Below, piece after piece: positions 26,272 to 34,310 of a stretch of 56,525 nucleotides of DNA (the first letter of the stretch is position 1; each line of letters starts with the position of its first letter). The stretch is from Pseudomonas caspiana (GTDB taxonomy: Bacteria > Pseudomonadota > Gammaproteobacteria > Pseudomonadales > Pseudomonadaceae). Under the pieces are notes generated by a model. The model saw only the letters and a program-made list of their open reading frames with translations. It was not told where the DNA came from and ran no database searches. The stretch spans positions 29,546 through 86,070 of the forward strand of contig NZ_LOHF01000019.1 of NCBI RefSeq assembly GCF_002158995.1, read 5' to 3'. The position numbers and the translations under genes are program-made.

Positions 26272-26898
26272 ATGTCTTTCGATACATGGCTGGCTTTTTT
26301 TGCTGCTTGTTGGGTAATCAGTCTTTCGCCGGGTGCAGGCGCTATTGCGTCGATGTCCAGCGGCTTGCGTTATGGCTTCTGGCGCGGCTACTGGAACGCC
26401 CTGGGCCTGCAAATCGCACTGGCTGCACAGATCGCGATTGTCGCCGCAGGCCTCGGCGCTGTACTCGCTGCCTCGGACATGGCCTTCACACTGATCAAAT
26501 GGTTTGGTGTGGCATATCTGGTGTATCTGGGCATCAAACAATGGCGGGCACTGCCTGCCGATCTGTCCGAAGACTCGACCATTCGCCCTATCGGTAAGCC
26601 GCTGGCGCTGATCACACGCGGCTTTCTGGTGAACATCAGTAACCCCAAGGCGCTGGTGTTCATGCTCGCAATCCTGCCGCAGTTCATCGACCCGAACGCA
26701 CCACTGCTTGCTCAGTACCTGACTATCGGGGCAACCATGGTGACCGTGGACATGATTGTTATGGCTGGCTACACCGGGCTGGCCTCAAGGGTGCTGCGCG
26801 CGCTCAAGACCCCAAAACAGCAACGCCGCATGAACCGCACCTTTGCCGGTCTTTTCGTGGGCGCGGCAGGGTTTTTGGCGACGTTGCACAGGGCGTAG
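26272..26898 (+). CDS. LysE/RhtB-family amino acid exporter
   Basis: A 208-residue inner-membrane protein with about six hydrophobic segments and the RhtB-family features SLSPGAGAIASMSSGLRYG near the N terminus and NISNPKALVFMLAILPQF in the middle. Such carriers export amino acids such as homoserine, threonine or lysine; the substrate here cannot be told. The ATG at 26272 is preferred over the adjacent GTG. It has no operon partner and is followed by a REPIN repeat. Confidence 0.9.
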   Translation: MSFDTWLAFFAACWVISLSPGAGAIASMSSGLRYGFWRGYWNALGLQIALAAQIAIVAAGLGAVLAASDMAFTLIKWFGVAYLVYLGIKQWRALPADLSEDSTIRPIGKPLALITRGFLVNISNPKALVFMLAILPQFIDPNAPLLAQYLTIGATMVTVDMIVMAGYTGLASRVLRALKTPKQQRRMNRTFAGLFVGAAGFLATLHRA

Positions 26899-26906
26899 TA
26901 GCAACC

Positions 26907-26999
26907 CTTGTGGGAGCCGAGCTTGCTCGCGATGAACGATAACGCGGCCTGCCTTTAAACCGTGTCGTCCTTATCGCGAGCAAGCTCGGCTCCCACAGG
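26907..26999. repeat. REPIN-like repeat, family 1
   Basis: Arms CTTGTGGGAGCCGAGCTTGC and GCAAGCTCGGCTCCCACAGG around TCGCGAT/ATCGCGA, between the convergent LysE-type and rnk genes. Confidence 0.88.
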
Positions 27000-27029
27000 G
27001 GAAGGTCCAGATTCGATCGGATCTGATGG

Positions 27030-27437
27030 TTACAAATACTCCCCCGCCGCCTCCGGCTGATACTCCACCGCCAGCAGGGTCAGCTTGAGGGTCTTGCCGC
27101 CCGGCGCGGGCCAGTCGATGTGCTGGCCGACCTGTAGGCCCAGCAATGCTGAGCCGACCGGGGCGAGGATGGACACTGTGCCTTCGTTGCCAGCATCTTT
27201 CGGGTAAACGAGTTTCAGGTGGTAATCCTTGCCGCTGACTTCTTCGCGGCAATGCACCTTTGAATTCATGGTCACGACACCAGCGGGCACTTCTTCGTGG
27301 CTGACCACTTGCTCTGCGCGGTCCAGTTCGGCTTGCAGGGCTTCGAGGCCGGGAGTGTTGTCCTCAAGGCTTTCGATCAACTGTTCAAGACGCTGCACGT
27401 CCAGCCGGGTCAGGATGATGGAAGGTTGTGTCGACAT
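27030..27437 (-). CDS. rnk: Rnk, GreA-like RNA polymerase secondary-channel protein
   Basis: Rnk was named as a regulator of nucleoside diphosphate kinase and is structurally a GreA/GreB C-terminal-type protein binding RNA polymerase. The 135-residue protein has a short N-terminal helical hairpin (residues 1-50) and a C-terminal FKBP-like domain with VHCREEVSGKDYHLKLVYP and SILAPVGSALLGLQVGQ. The short coiled coil lacks the acidic tip pair of true cleavage factors. AAGGAG precedes the ATG. Its promoter must lie in the roughly 130 bases upstream, just past the terminator of the DUF1289 gene. Confidence 0.94.
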   Translation of the reverse strand: MSTQPSIILTRLDVQRLEQLIESLEDNTPGLEALQAELDRAEQVVSHEEVPAGVVTMNSKVHCREEVSGKDYHLKLVYPKDAGNEGTVSILAPVGSALLGLQVGQHIDWPAPGGKTLKLTLLAVEYQPEAAGEYL

Positions 27438-27465
27438 GTTGGCAGGCTCCTTTTCTGCGCTGCAT

Positions 27466-27498
27466 AAAACAAAACCCCGCCTGGAGTGGCGGGGTTTT
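27466..27498 (-). terminator. Terminator of the cyaY-DUF1289 transcript
   Basis: AAAACCCCGCC and GGCGGGGTTTT form a perfect 11-bp stem with a 6-base loop; on the minus strand the stem is followed by GTTTT. It lies between DUF1289 and rnk, so rnk probably starts from its own promoter. Confidence 0.88.
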
Positions 27499-27568
27499 GA
27501 AGGGCTTCATCGATGAAGCATGTCTGGACACTAACACAGCGTGAGGGATACACAACCCACCAGCGTTC

Positions 27569-27808
27569 CTAAGCGTCGGGCGCAGGATTTGAATCAGCGG
27601 CTGCACGGCGCTCGTCCGCGTTGGCGCGAATCTGCCGGCGGCGATTATCGTCCGCCGAGCGCCACTCACGGATGTCTTCGACATGGCGGAAGCAGCCCCG
27701 GCAGACTTTCTGCTCATCCAGACGGCACAGGCTGATGCAAGGCGACGGCACAGCCGGGCTGACGTTACTGTACAGCGGCTTGGGCGGGCGTACGGCGGCA
27801 GTCGTCAC
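27569..27808 (-). CDS. DUF1289 cysteine-rich small protein
   Basis: A 79-residue protein with the DUF1289 motif PSPCISLCRLDEQKVCRGC followed by REW: four cysteines that could bind zinc or an iron-sulfur cluster. The neighbouring cyaY (frataxin) gene, two bases upstream in the same direction, makes an iron-sulfur connection tempting, but the family has no proven function. The C-terminal part is charged and probably disordered. Confidence 0.87.
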   Translation of the reverse strand: MTTAAVRPPKPLYSNVSPAVPSPCISLCRLDEQKVCRGCFRHVEDIREWRSADDNRRRQIRANADERRAAADSNPAPDA

Positions 27809-27810
27809 AA

Positions 27811-28143
27811 TCAGATCTCGTCGAAGTCGAGTTCTACGCCAGCCTGCTCCAGCGTGAAGCGCTTAAGCATTTCGCTCAACAGCTCATCGCTGGTATCGCA
27901 GCTCCAGCGGTTCTCTTCTTCGTCGTAGTCGAAGTGAAAACCGCCGGAACGCGCTGCCAGCCAGAGCTGACGCAGAGGTTCCTGGCGACTGAAAATGAGC
28001 TGAGTGCCATTTTCGAATTTGATGGTCAGCACGCCGGCCGAGTTTTCAATGTCCACGTCCAGGCCGCTTTCATCGAAAATATCTTCCAGATTTTGCTGGG
28101 TTGCATCGACCAGATCGTGAAAACGGGCTTCGGTCAAACTCAT
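27811..28143 (-). CDS. cyaY: Frataxin homologue CyaY
   Basis: Iron-binding protein that modulates iron-sulfur cluster assembly on IscS. The 110-residue protein starts MSLTEARFHDLVDATQQNLEDIFDE (residues 1-25, given as landmark), with the acidic first helix and the beta-sheet motif LTIKFENGTQLIFSRQEPLRQLW typical of frataxins. The ATG at 28143 with GAGG upstream gives the standard length; a 35-residue longer frame is not credible. It is divergent from lptM-lysA, the classic gammaproteobacterial arrangement. Confidence 0.95.
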   Translation of the reverse strand: MSLTEARFHDLVDATQQNLEDIFDESGLDVDIENSAGVLTIKFENGTQLIFSRQEPLRQLWLAARSGGFHFDYDEEENRWSCDTSDELLSEMLKRFTLEQAGVELDFDEI

Positions 28144-28381
28144 CAGGGGAACCTCAAAAAGTGTCGGCTGTTGGCGCAGCGACGCAAGATACGGTCGCTT
28201 AAAGGCAAATGCAAAGCTTACCCGCCCAACGAGCAACACAGACGCCAATAATTCGCCCTGCCTGTCTTAAAACGCTAGCGTAGCGTCAAAGCCCCGCCGG
28301 ACGGGAACCCGGCTACGTAGGCAAGCCGCTGGGTGGCCGGTATACTCGGGCGCAATTAATGCTTTTACAAAGGATTTCGCC

Positions 28382-28528
28382 ATGAAGCGCCTGATCTCTT
28401 CGCTTGCTGCGCTTGTCGCGGTCGCTTGTCTTGTTACCGCCTGTGGCCAAAAGGGCCCGTTGTACCTGCCGGATGACCAGAAGTCTTCCGACGATCAAGC
28501 CAAGTCGCAATCGCACAAGCATCTTTAA
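28382..28528 (+). CDS. lptM: Small outer-membrane lipoprotein LptM (YifL/LppL)
   Basis: A 48-residue lipoprotein too short for many gene finders: signal peptide MKRLISSLAALVAVACLVTA, lipobox LVTAC with lipidated Cys21, and the conserved GQKGPLYLP motif that defines the family, then a hydrophilic tail. In E. coli LptM stabilises the LptD-LptE lipopolysaccharide translocon. AAAGGA precedes the ATG, and lysA starts nine bases after its stop. Confidence 0.93.
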   Translation: MKRLISSLAALVAVACLVTACGQKGPLYLPDDQKSSDDQAKSQSHKHL

Positions 28529-28537
28529 GGGAATTCC

Positions 28538-29785
28538 ATGGACGCCTTCAACTACCGCGACGGTGAGCTGTTCGCGGAAGGTGTAGCGTTGTCTGCCATT
28601 GCCGAGCGTTTCGGCACGCCGACCTACGTCTACTCCCGCGCTCACATCGAAGCGCAATACAACGCCTACGCTGATGCCCTGAAAGGCATGCCGCACCTTG
28701 TCTGCTTCGCTGTCAAAGCCAACTCCAACCTGGGCGTGCTCAACGTTCTGGCGCGTCTGGGTTCGGGCTTCGACATCGTGTCCCGTGGCGAGCTGGAACG
28801 TGTACTCGCTGCTGGCGGCCGTCCCGACAAGATTGTTTTCTCCGGTGTCGGCAAGACCCGTGATGACATGCGTCGCGCACTGGAAGTGGGCGTGCACTGC
28901 TTCAACGTCGAGTCCACCGATGAGCTTGAGCGTCTGCAGATTGTCGCTGCCGAAATGGGCGTTCGCGCGCCGATCTCGCTGCGCGTCAATCCGGATGTGG
29001 ACGCAGGCACGCATCCGTACATCTCCACTGGCCTCAAAGAAAACAAGTTCGGTATTGCCATTGCTGACGCCGAAGACGTTTACGTCCGCGCTGCACAGCT
29101 GCCTAACCTGGAAGTCGTCGGTGTCGATTGCCACATCGGCTCGCAACTGACCACGCTTGAGCCGTTCATTGACGCGCTGGATCGTCTGCTGGCCCTGGTG
29201 GATCGTCTGGGCGATTGCGGCATCCTGCTGAGCCACATCGATCTGGGTGGCGGTCTTGGCGTGCGTTATCGCGATGAGGAGCCACCGCTGGCTTCTGATT
29301 ACATCAAGGCCGTTCGTGAGCGTCTGGAAGGTCGTGACCTGTCACTGGTTTTCGAACCCGGCCGCTTTATCGTCGCCAACGCAGGGGTACTGCTGACCCA
29401 GGTCGAATACCTCAAGCACACTGAGCACAAGGATTTCGCCATCGTCGATGCGGCGATGAACGACCTGATCCGTCCGGCGCTGTATCAAGCCTGGATGGAC
29501 GTGACTGCCGTTCGCCCGCGTGACAGCGCGCCTCGCGCCTACGACATCGTCGGCCCGATCTGCGAAACCGGCGACTTCCTCGCCAAGGGCCGCGAACTGG
29601 CTCTGGCTGAAGGTGATCTGCTGGCCGTGCATTCGGCCGGTGCCTATGGTTTTGTCATGAGCTCGAACTACAACACCCGCGGCCGTACCGCCGAAGTGTT
29701 GGTCGACGGCTCGCAGGCTTACGAAGTACGCCGCCGCGAGACCGTGGCCGAGCTGTTTGCTGGCGAAAGCCTGCTGCCGGAGTAA
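28538..29785 (+). CDS. lysA: Diaminopimelate decarboxylase
   Basis: Last step of lysine synthesis, a PLP enzyme decarboxylating meso-diaminopimelate. The 415-residue fold-III enzyme has the PLP lysine Lys60 (CFAVKANSN), HIGSQL, the phosphate-binding GGGLGVRY, EPGRFIVANAG and the active-site cysteine motif CETGDFLAKGREL from the partner subunit. It sits between lptM and dapF, the latter beginning three bases after its stop. Confidence 0.97.
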   Translation: MDAFNYRDGELFAEGVALSAIAERFGTPTYVYSRAHIEAQYNAYADALKGMPHLVCFAVKANSNLGVLNVLARLGSGFDIVSRGELERVLAAGGRPDKIVFSGVGKTRDDMRRALEVGVHCFNVESTDELERLQIVAAEMGVRAPISLRVNPDVDAGTHPYISTGLKENKFGIAIADAEDVYVRAAQLPNLEVVGVDCHIGSQLTTLEPFIDALDRLLALVDRLGDCGILLSHIDLGGGLGVRYRDEEPPLASDYIKAVRERLEGRDLSLVFEPGRFIVANAGVLLTQVEYLKHTEHKDFAIVDAAMNDLIRPALYQAWMDVTAVRPRDSAPRAYDIVGPICETGDFLAKGRELALAEGDLLAVHSAGAYGFVMSSNYNTRGRTAEVLVDGSQAYEVRRRETVAELFAGESLLPE

Positions 29786-29788
29786 CCC

Positions 29789-30619
29789 ATGCTGCTGCGT
29801 TTTACCAAGATGCACGGCCTGGGCAACGACTTCATGGTTTTGGACCTGGTCAGCCAGCACGCGCATATTTTGCCCAAACACGCCAAACAATGGGGTGATC
29901 GGCATACCGGTGTCGGTTTCGATCAGCTTTTGCTGGTTGAAACGCCGACTAACCCGGATGTCGATTTCCGCTATCGGATTTTCAACTCCGATGGCTCCGA
30001 GGTTGAGCAGTGTGGCAACGGTGCGCGCTGTTTTGCCCGTTTTGTACTGGACAAGCGCCTGACCGCCAAGCGCCTGATCAAGGTCGAAACCAAGAGCGGC
30101 ATCATCGAGCTGGAAATCCGCAACGACGGCCAGATCAGCGTCGATATGGGGCCACCACGGCTGGTGCCGGCGGATATCCCGTTCCAGGCCACCGAGCAGG
30201 CGTTGAGCTACAGCTTTGATGTCGACGGGCAAACGGTGGAACTGGCGGCTGTTTCCATGGGTAACCCGCATGCGGTATTGCGCGTGGACGACATCAACGG
30301 TGCCCCGGTGCATGAGCTGGGTCCGAAAATTGAACACCATCCGCGCTTTCCGGCGCGGGTCAACGTTGGCTTTCTCTACGTTGTCGATCGTCAGCGTGCG
30401 CAATTGCGCGTCTGGGAGCGCGGAGCCGGGGAAACCCAGGCCTGTGGCACCGGCGCGTGCGCGGCAGCCGTTGCGGCTATCAGCCAGGGCTGGATGGATT
30501 CGCCACTGCTGATCGATCTGCCCGGTGGTCGTCTGTCGATCGAATGGGCAGGCCCCGGTCATCCGGTTTTGATGACCGGCCCCGCTGTCCGGGTATATGA
30601 AGGCCAAGTTCGTCTATGA
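29789..30619 (+). CDS. dapF: Diaminopimelate epimerase
   Basis: Converts LL- to meso-diaminopimelate for lysine and peptidoglycan. The 276-residue protein has two pseudo-symmetric halves with catalytic cysteines Cys75 (EQCGNGARCFARFV) and Cys219 (QACGTGACAAAV), and starts LLRFTKMHGLGNDF. Both catalytic residues are present. Coupled to lysA. Confidence 0.97.
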   Translation: MLLRFTKMHGLGNDFMVLDLVSQHAHILPKHAKQWGDRHTGVGFDQLLLVETPTNPDVDFRYRIFNSDGSEVEQCGNGARCFARFVLDKRLTAKRLIKVETKSGIIELEIRNDGQISVDMGPPRLVPADIPFQATEQALSYSFDVDGQTVELAAVSMGNPHAVLRVDDINGAPVHELGPKIEHHPRFPARVNVGFLYVVDRQRAQLRVWERGAGETQACGTGACAAAVAAISQGWMDSPLLIDLPGGRLSIEWAGPGHPVLMTGPAVRVYEGQVRL

Positions 30620-30632
30620 GTGAGCAAACGCG

Positions 30633-31367
30633 ATGACTGACAAGCCTCAGACTTCAACCGACAAGCCTAGCGAATCGCCGGTCGATAACGCAGCGCCAAA
30701 TCTTGAAGCAGAGGCGATCATCGCTTACCTGCTTGAACGCCCGGATTTCTTTGCCGAGCACGACGAGTTACTGGTGTCGATGCGTATCCCGCATCAGCGC
30801 GGCGACACTGTTTCGCTGGTTGAACGCCAGCTCAAGCTGCTGCGCGAGCGCAACATCGAGATGCGCCATCGTCTGTCACAACTCATGGACGTTGCCCGCG
30901 ATAACGACCGGCTGTTCGAGAAGACCCGCCGCCTTAATCTTGCATTGATGGACGCCAGCAGTCTCGAAGAGATTGTGATCGCTGTTGAAGACAGCCTCCG
31001 TCAGGACTTCCAGGTGCCCTTCGTCAGCTTGATCCTGTTCAGCGACAGCGCAATGCCGGTTGGCCGTTGGGTCAGCAGTGCCGACGCGCAAAAAGCGATT
31101 GGCGGGCTGATTGGCGACAAAACAGTGTGCGGCGCGTTGCGTGAGCATGAGCTGACCTTCCTGTTTGGCGCTGAGCAGGGCAAGGAAGTCGGTTCAACCG
31201 CTGTTGCGACTCTCAGCCATCTCGGCCTGCATGGCGTGTTGGCCATCGGCAGTCGCGATCCGCAACACTACAAAAGCTCGGTCGGCACCCTGTTCCTCAA
31301 CTACATCGCCGATGTGCTCAGCCGTCTGTTGCCGCGCTTCACCCACTCCTTACGCTCGGTTCGCTAG
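30633..31367 (+). CDS. DUF484 (YigA) protein
   Basis: A 244-residue cytoplasmic protein of the DUF484 family, always found between dapF and xerC. A disordered N terminus is followed by VIAYLLERPDFFAEHDELL-like sequence (residues about 29-47), a coiled coil (LVERQLKLLRERNIEMRHRL) and a C-terminal GAF-like domain from about 100. Function unknown; GAF-like domains often bind small ligands. Its stop is two bases before the xerC ATG. Confidence 0.9.
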   Translation: MTDKPQTSTDKPSESPVDNAAPNLEAEAIIAYLLERPDFFAEHDELLVSMRIPHQRGDTVSLVERQLKLLRERNIEMRHRLSQLMDVARDNDRLFEKTRRLNLALMDASSLEEIVIAVEDSLRQDFQVPFVSLILFSDSAMPVGRWVSSADAQKAIGGLIGDKTVCGALREHELTFLFGAEQGKEVGSTAVATLSHLGLHGVLAIGSRDPQHYKSSVGTLFLNYIADVLSRLLPRFTHSLRSVR

Positions 31368-31369
31368 TG

Positions 31370-32269
31370 ATGGAACGACAGCTGGACGCTTACTGCACAC
31401 ATTTGCGCAGTGAGCGCCAAGTGTCGCCCCATACACTCGAAGCTTATCGCCGCGACCTCAACAAGGTTTTGGCGTATTGCGAGAAGCAGCAACTCAACAG
31501 TTGGGCTGCGCTGGACATTCAGCACCTGCGCAGCCTGATTGCCCGCCAGCATCAGCAGGGGCAATCCTCGCGCAGTCTGTCGCGTCTGCTGTCAGCGGTG
31601 CGTGGGCTCTATCACTACCTCAATCGCGAAGGCATCTGCGAGCATGACCCGGCCAACGGCCTGTCGCCGCCCAAAGGCGAACGACGCCTGCCGAAAACCC
31701 TGGATACGGATCGCGCTCTGCAATTGCTGGACGGGGGTGTTGAAGATGACTTCCTTGCCCATCGCGATCAGGCGATTCTGGAGTTGTTCTATTCGTCAGG
31801 GCTGCGTTTGTCCGAGCTGACCGGCTTGAACATGGAGCAACTGGACCTGAGCGAAGGTCTGGTGCAAGTCTTGGGTAAAGGCAGCAAGACCCGAGTCCTG
31901 CCAGTGGGCAGGAAGGCCCGTGAGGCGCTGCAGGCGTGGATTGCACTGCGTGCCCTGGCTAACCCTGAAGATGACGCTGTATTCATCAGCCAGCAAGGTC
32001 GACGTTTAGGGCCGCGTGCTATCCAGAAGCGGGTCAAGGCCGCCGGCGAGCGCGAGTTAGGGCAGAACCTGCACCCGCACATGTTGCGTCACTCTTTCGC
32101 TAGTCACTTGCTCGAATCTTCCCAGGATCTGCGCGCTGTGCAGGAATTGCTCGGCCATGCCGACATCAAAACCACGCAGATCTACACCCATCTGGATTTC
32201 CAGCATTTGGCGTCGGTCTACGACAGCGCCCATCCGCGGGCTAAACGTAAAGGTTCTGACCATGATTAA
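31370..32269 (+). CDS. xerC: Tyrosine recombinase XerC
   Basis: Works with XerD at the dif site to resolve chromosome dimers. The 299-residue protein has an N-terminal SAM-like DNA-binding domain (1-90) and the catalytic domain with Arg146 (SSGLRLSEL), Lys170 (GKGSKTR), His237 and Arg240 (HMLRHSFASHLL), His263 (LGHADIKTTQIY) and nucleophile Tyr272. The ATG at 31370 is chosen; the GTG just before is equally possible. It overlaps the HAD gene by eight bases. Confidence 0.96.
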   Translation: MERQLDAYCTHLRSERQVSPHTLEAYRRDLNKVLAYCEKQQLNSWAALDIQHLRSLIARQHQQGQSSRSLSRLLSAVRGLYHYLNREGICEHDPANGLSPPKGERRLPKTLDTDRALQLLDGGVEDDFLAHRDQAILELFYSSGLRLSELTGLNMEQLDLSEGLVQVLGKGSKTRVLPVGRKAREALQAWIALRALANPEDDAVFISQQGRRLGPRAIQKRVKAAGERELGQNLHPHMLRHSFASHLLESSQDLRAVQELLGHADIKTTQIYTHLDFQHLASVYDSAHPRAKRKGSDHD

Positions 32270-32954
32270 GCTGATCACCTTCGATCTGGATGACACCTTG
32301 TGGCATACCGCGCCGGCCATCGTCGGCGCAGAGGCCATCCTGCGCGAATGGCTCGCGGCAAATGCGCCAAAGCTTGGTCCGGTACCAGTCGAGCATTTGG
32401 GGGAAATTCGTGCGCGTCTGGTAGAAGCCGACCCCACTTTCAAGTACCGCATCAGCGCGCTGCGGCGGCGCGTGCTGTTCCATGCGCTAGAAGACGCCGG
32501 TTACCCCTCGGTTGAAGCTGGGGCGCTGGCTGATCAGGCGTTTGAAGTATTCCTGCACGGCCGCCATCAGGTCGAGATCTTCCCAGAGGTCCATCCGACG
32601 CTGGAGATTCTGGCCAGGACCTTCACCCTGGGAGTAATCACCAACGGCAATGCCGATGTGCGTCGCCTGGGGCTGGCCGATTATTTCGCCTTTGCGCTGT
32701 GTGCCGAAGACCTGGGCATCGGCAAGCCTGACCCTGCTCCGTTCGTGGAAGCACTCAAGCGCGCCGACGTCGATGCGGGCGCTGCGGTGCACATCGGCGA
32801 TCACCCTGGCGACGACATCGCAGGCGCTCAGCAAGCCGGTATGCGAGCGATCTGGTACAACCCGGCTGGTAAGCCTTGGGAAGCCGACAAACTGCCTGAC
32901 GCCGAGATCAGCAGCCTGACGCAATTGCCGGATGTATTGCGTAGCTGGATGTAG
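32262..32954 (+). CDS. HAD-superfamily hydrolase (YigB-like)
   Basis: A 230-residue HAD-IA phosphatase with motif I FDLDDTLWH (Asp8 and Asp10), motif II ITNGNADVRRLGL, motif III GIGKPDPAPF and motif IV HIGDHPGDDIAGA. The gene order DUF484-xerC-HAD matches E. coli yigA-xerC-yigB, and YigB is a flavin-precursor/FMN phosphatase, so the same activity is likely. It ends this six-gene transcript; a REPIN repeat follows. Confidence 0.9.
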   Translation: MIKLITFDLDDTLWHTAPAIVGAEAILREWLAANAPKLGPVPVEHLGEIRARLVEADPTFKYRISALRRRVLFHALEDAGYPSVEAGALADQAFEVFLHGRHQVEIFPEVHPTLEILARTFTLGVITNGNADVRRLGLADYFAFALCAEDLGIGKPDPAPFVEALKRADVDAGAAVHIGDHPGDDIAGAQQAGMRAIWYNPAGKPWEADKLPDAEISSLTQLPDVLRSWM

Positions 32955-33002
32955 CTGGTGTTGCGGTTGGTGATGATTGTGAGAGATTCAATGTGGGTGA
33001 CG

Positions 33003-33096
33003 ACGTGGGACCGGCTTTAGCCGGGAAGGCGGCATTTCAGCCAATGAATATGTTGCGGTCGTTCCGGCCTCTTCCCGGCTAAAGCCGGTCCCACGT
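33003..33096. repeat. REPIN-like repeat, family 3 (GTGGGACCGGCTTTAGCCGG)
   Basis: Arms ACGTGGGACCGGCTTTAGCC and GGCTAAAGCCGGTCCCACGT, with the internal palindrome CCGGCTTTAGCCGG, between the HAD gene and sutA (convergent). It is a different sequence family from the other repeats here. Confidence 0.88.
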
Positions 33097-33162
33097 TGTC
33101 ACATCCGCTTGCGTGCTATCAAAAAATTTCCCGCGTGTTCGGGCAAGCAGCCAGATTTTTGC

Positions 33163-33197
33163 CAAAAAAAAGCCCGCAGCGACAGCGGGCTTTTTCT
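33163..33197. terminator. Bidirectional terminator after sutA
   Basis: AAAAAAAAGCCCGC, a short loop, then GCGGGCTTTTTCTT. The A and T runs on both sides allow termination from either strand. Confidence 0.9.
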
Positions 33198-33214
33198 TAT
33201 CCGGCATCACACCC

Positions 33215-33541
33215 TTAGATAGGGCGGCTACCGTATTTGTTGTCCGGCTTCTTGGGCGGATCGGCGACCACGTTGGCCTCCACTTCCTGCACCTTGCCAC
33301 CGCGGGCGAGGAACTCTTCCATGGCGCGAGCCAGAGCGTCACGCTCTTTGTTTTTGGCTTCAACGCTAGGCAGTTCATCAACCGAGACAGCGGCCTTGGC
33401 CTTGCCTTTGGTCGGCGTTACCGAAGCTTCCGCACCGTCATCGGCTTCAGCACCATCGTCTTCGGGAGCAGCTGCAAGCTCCTCACCGTCCTCTTCACCT
33501 TCCAGATCATCAACCAGATCGTCGTTGTCATCGTCGCTCAT
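33215..33541 (-). CDS. sutA: Transcription regulator SutA
   Basis: A 108-residue, highly acidic, largely disordered protein that in P. aeruginosa binds RNA polymerase and raises expression of biosynthetic and stress genes during slow growth. The N-terminal half is a run of Asp, Glu, Gly and Ala; the conserved core is LPSVEAKNKERDALARAMEE, then FLARGGKVQEVE and the invariant C terminus VADPPKKPDNKYGSRPI. A strong terminator follows. Recognition rests mainly on the C-terminal half; the acidic part is low complexity. Confidence 0.9.
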   Translation of the reverse strand: MSDDDNDDLVDDLEGEEDGEELAAAPEDDGAEADDGAEASVTPTKGKAKAAVSVDELPSVEAKNKERDALARAMEEFLARGGKVQEVEANVVADPPKKPDNKYGSRPI

Positions 33542-33641
33542 GTTCTACCTCATGACTTGCGAAAGCAGATTAGTTATAGCCCAGCTGTGCACGTTTTCGA
33601 ATGCTGCCGGAAAAAATTCAACATCCGCTGCAAAACAGCGG

Positions 33642-34067
33642 TTATGCCTGTTCACCCTGAAGGGTGGCCAGGACGTTGCGAGCACCGCCAGCATCACGGT
33701 GCTCACCCAGATAAACACCTTGCCAGGTGCCTAAGGCCAATCGACCCGCCGAGACCGGCAAAACCAACTGGCAGCCTAGCAAACTGGCTTTGAAATGCGC
33801 CGGCAGGTCGTCAGGGCCTTCGTCCTCATGTTCAAAGCCGTGGGTGCCTTGTGGCACCAGACGGTTGAAAAAGCGCTCGAAGTCACGACGTACAGCCGGG
33901 TCAGCGTTCTCGTTGACGGTCAACGACGCCGAGGTGTGCTGCAGCCACAAATGCAACAACCCGACTCGGCACCCCCGCAGCTCCGGCAAGCCTGCAAGAA
34001 TTTCGTCGGTTACCAGATGAAACCCGCGTGGCTTGGCCCGCAGGGTAATTCTGGTCTGTTGCCACAT
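33642..34067 (-). CDS. YjbQ family (UPF0047) protein
   Basis: A 141-residue protein with LHLWLQHTSASLTVNENADP and the C-terminal LGTWQGVYLGEHRD..GARNV motif of the YjbQ/UPF0047 family. Members form trimers with conserved His and Glu residues and have weak thiamine-phosphate-synthase-like activity; the true role is unclear. The ATG at 34067 has GGAG upstream and gives family length, whereas a longer frame does not. It lies between sutA and amtB on the same strand. Confidence 0.92.
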   Translation of the reverse strand: MWQQTRITLRAKPRGFHLVTDEILAGLPELRGCRVGLLHLWLQHTSASLTVNENADPAVRRDFERFFNRLVPQGTHGFEHEDEGPDDLPAHFKASLLGCQLVLPVSAGRLALGTWQGVYLGEHRDAGGARNVLATLQGEQA

Positions 34068-34270
34068 ACAGTTCTCCGCACATTCGGCGCGCATTCTAAC
34101 GCGCTGGTAGAAAAAGCAAAGCGCGCAATAATCCGTCTTTTCTGTAAGCCATCGACGCTTGCTCGCCAACGTGGCGAGGAACTCTGCAAACTGTCAGGAA
34201 TGCCCCTTGCAAAGCGGCCTGAGTATCTGGCCAAACGCTTTGCCGGGCAATCTATCGACAAACTCCAGAC

Positions 34271-34302
34271 AAAAAAATGCCCGGTAAACCGGGCATTTTT
34301 TT
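34271..34302 (-). terminator. Terminator of glnK-amtB
   Basis: AAAAAAATGCCCGG, loop, then CCGGGCATTTTTTT, nine bases after the amtB stop on the minus strand; symmetric A/T runs mean it can work in both directions. Confidence 0.92.
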
Positions 34303-34310
34303 ACAGTGGC

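Noticed and set aside
29342..30607. 421-codon open frame opposite lysA and dapF
   Set aside because: It spans two well-supported genes on the other strand and shows no protein-family features.
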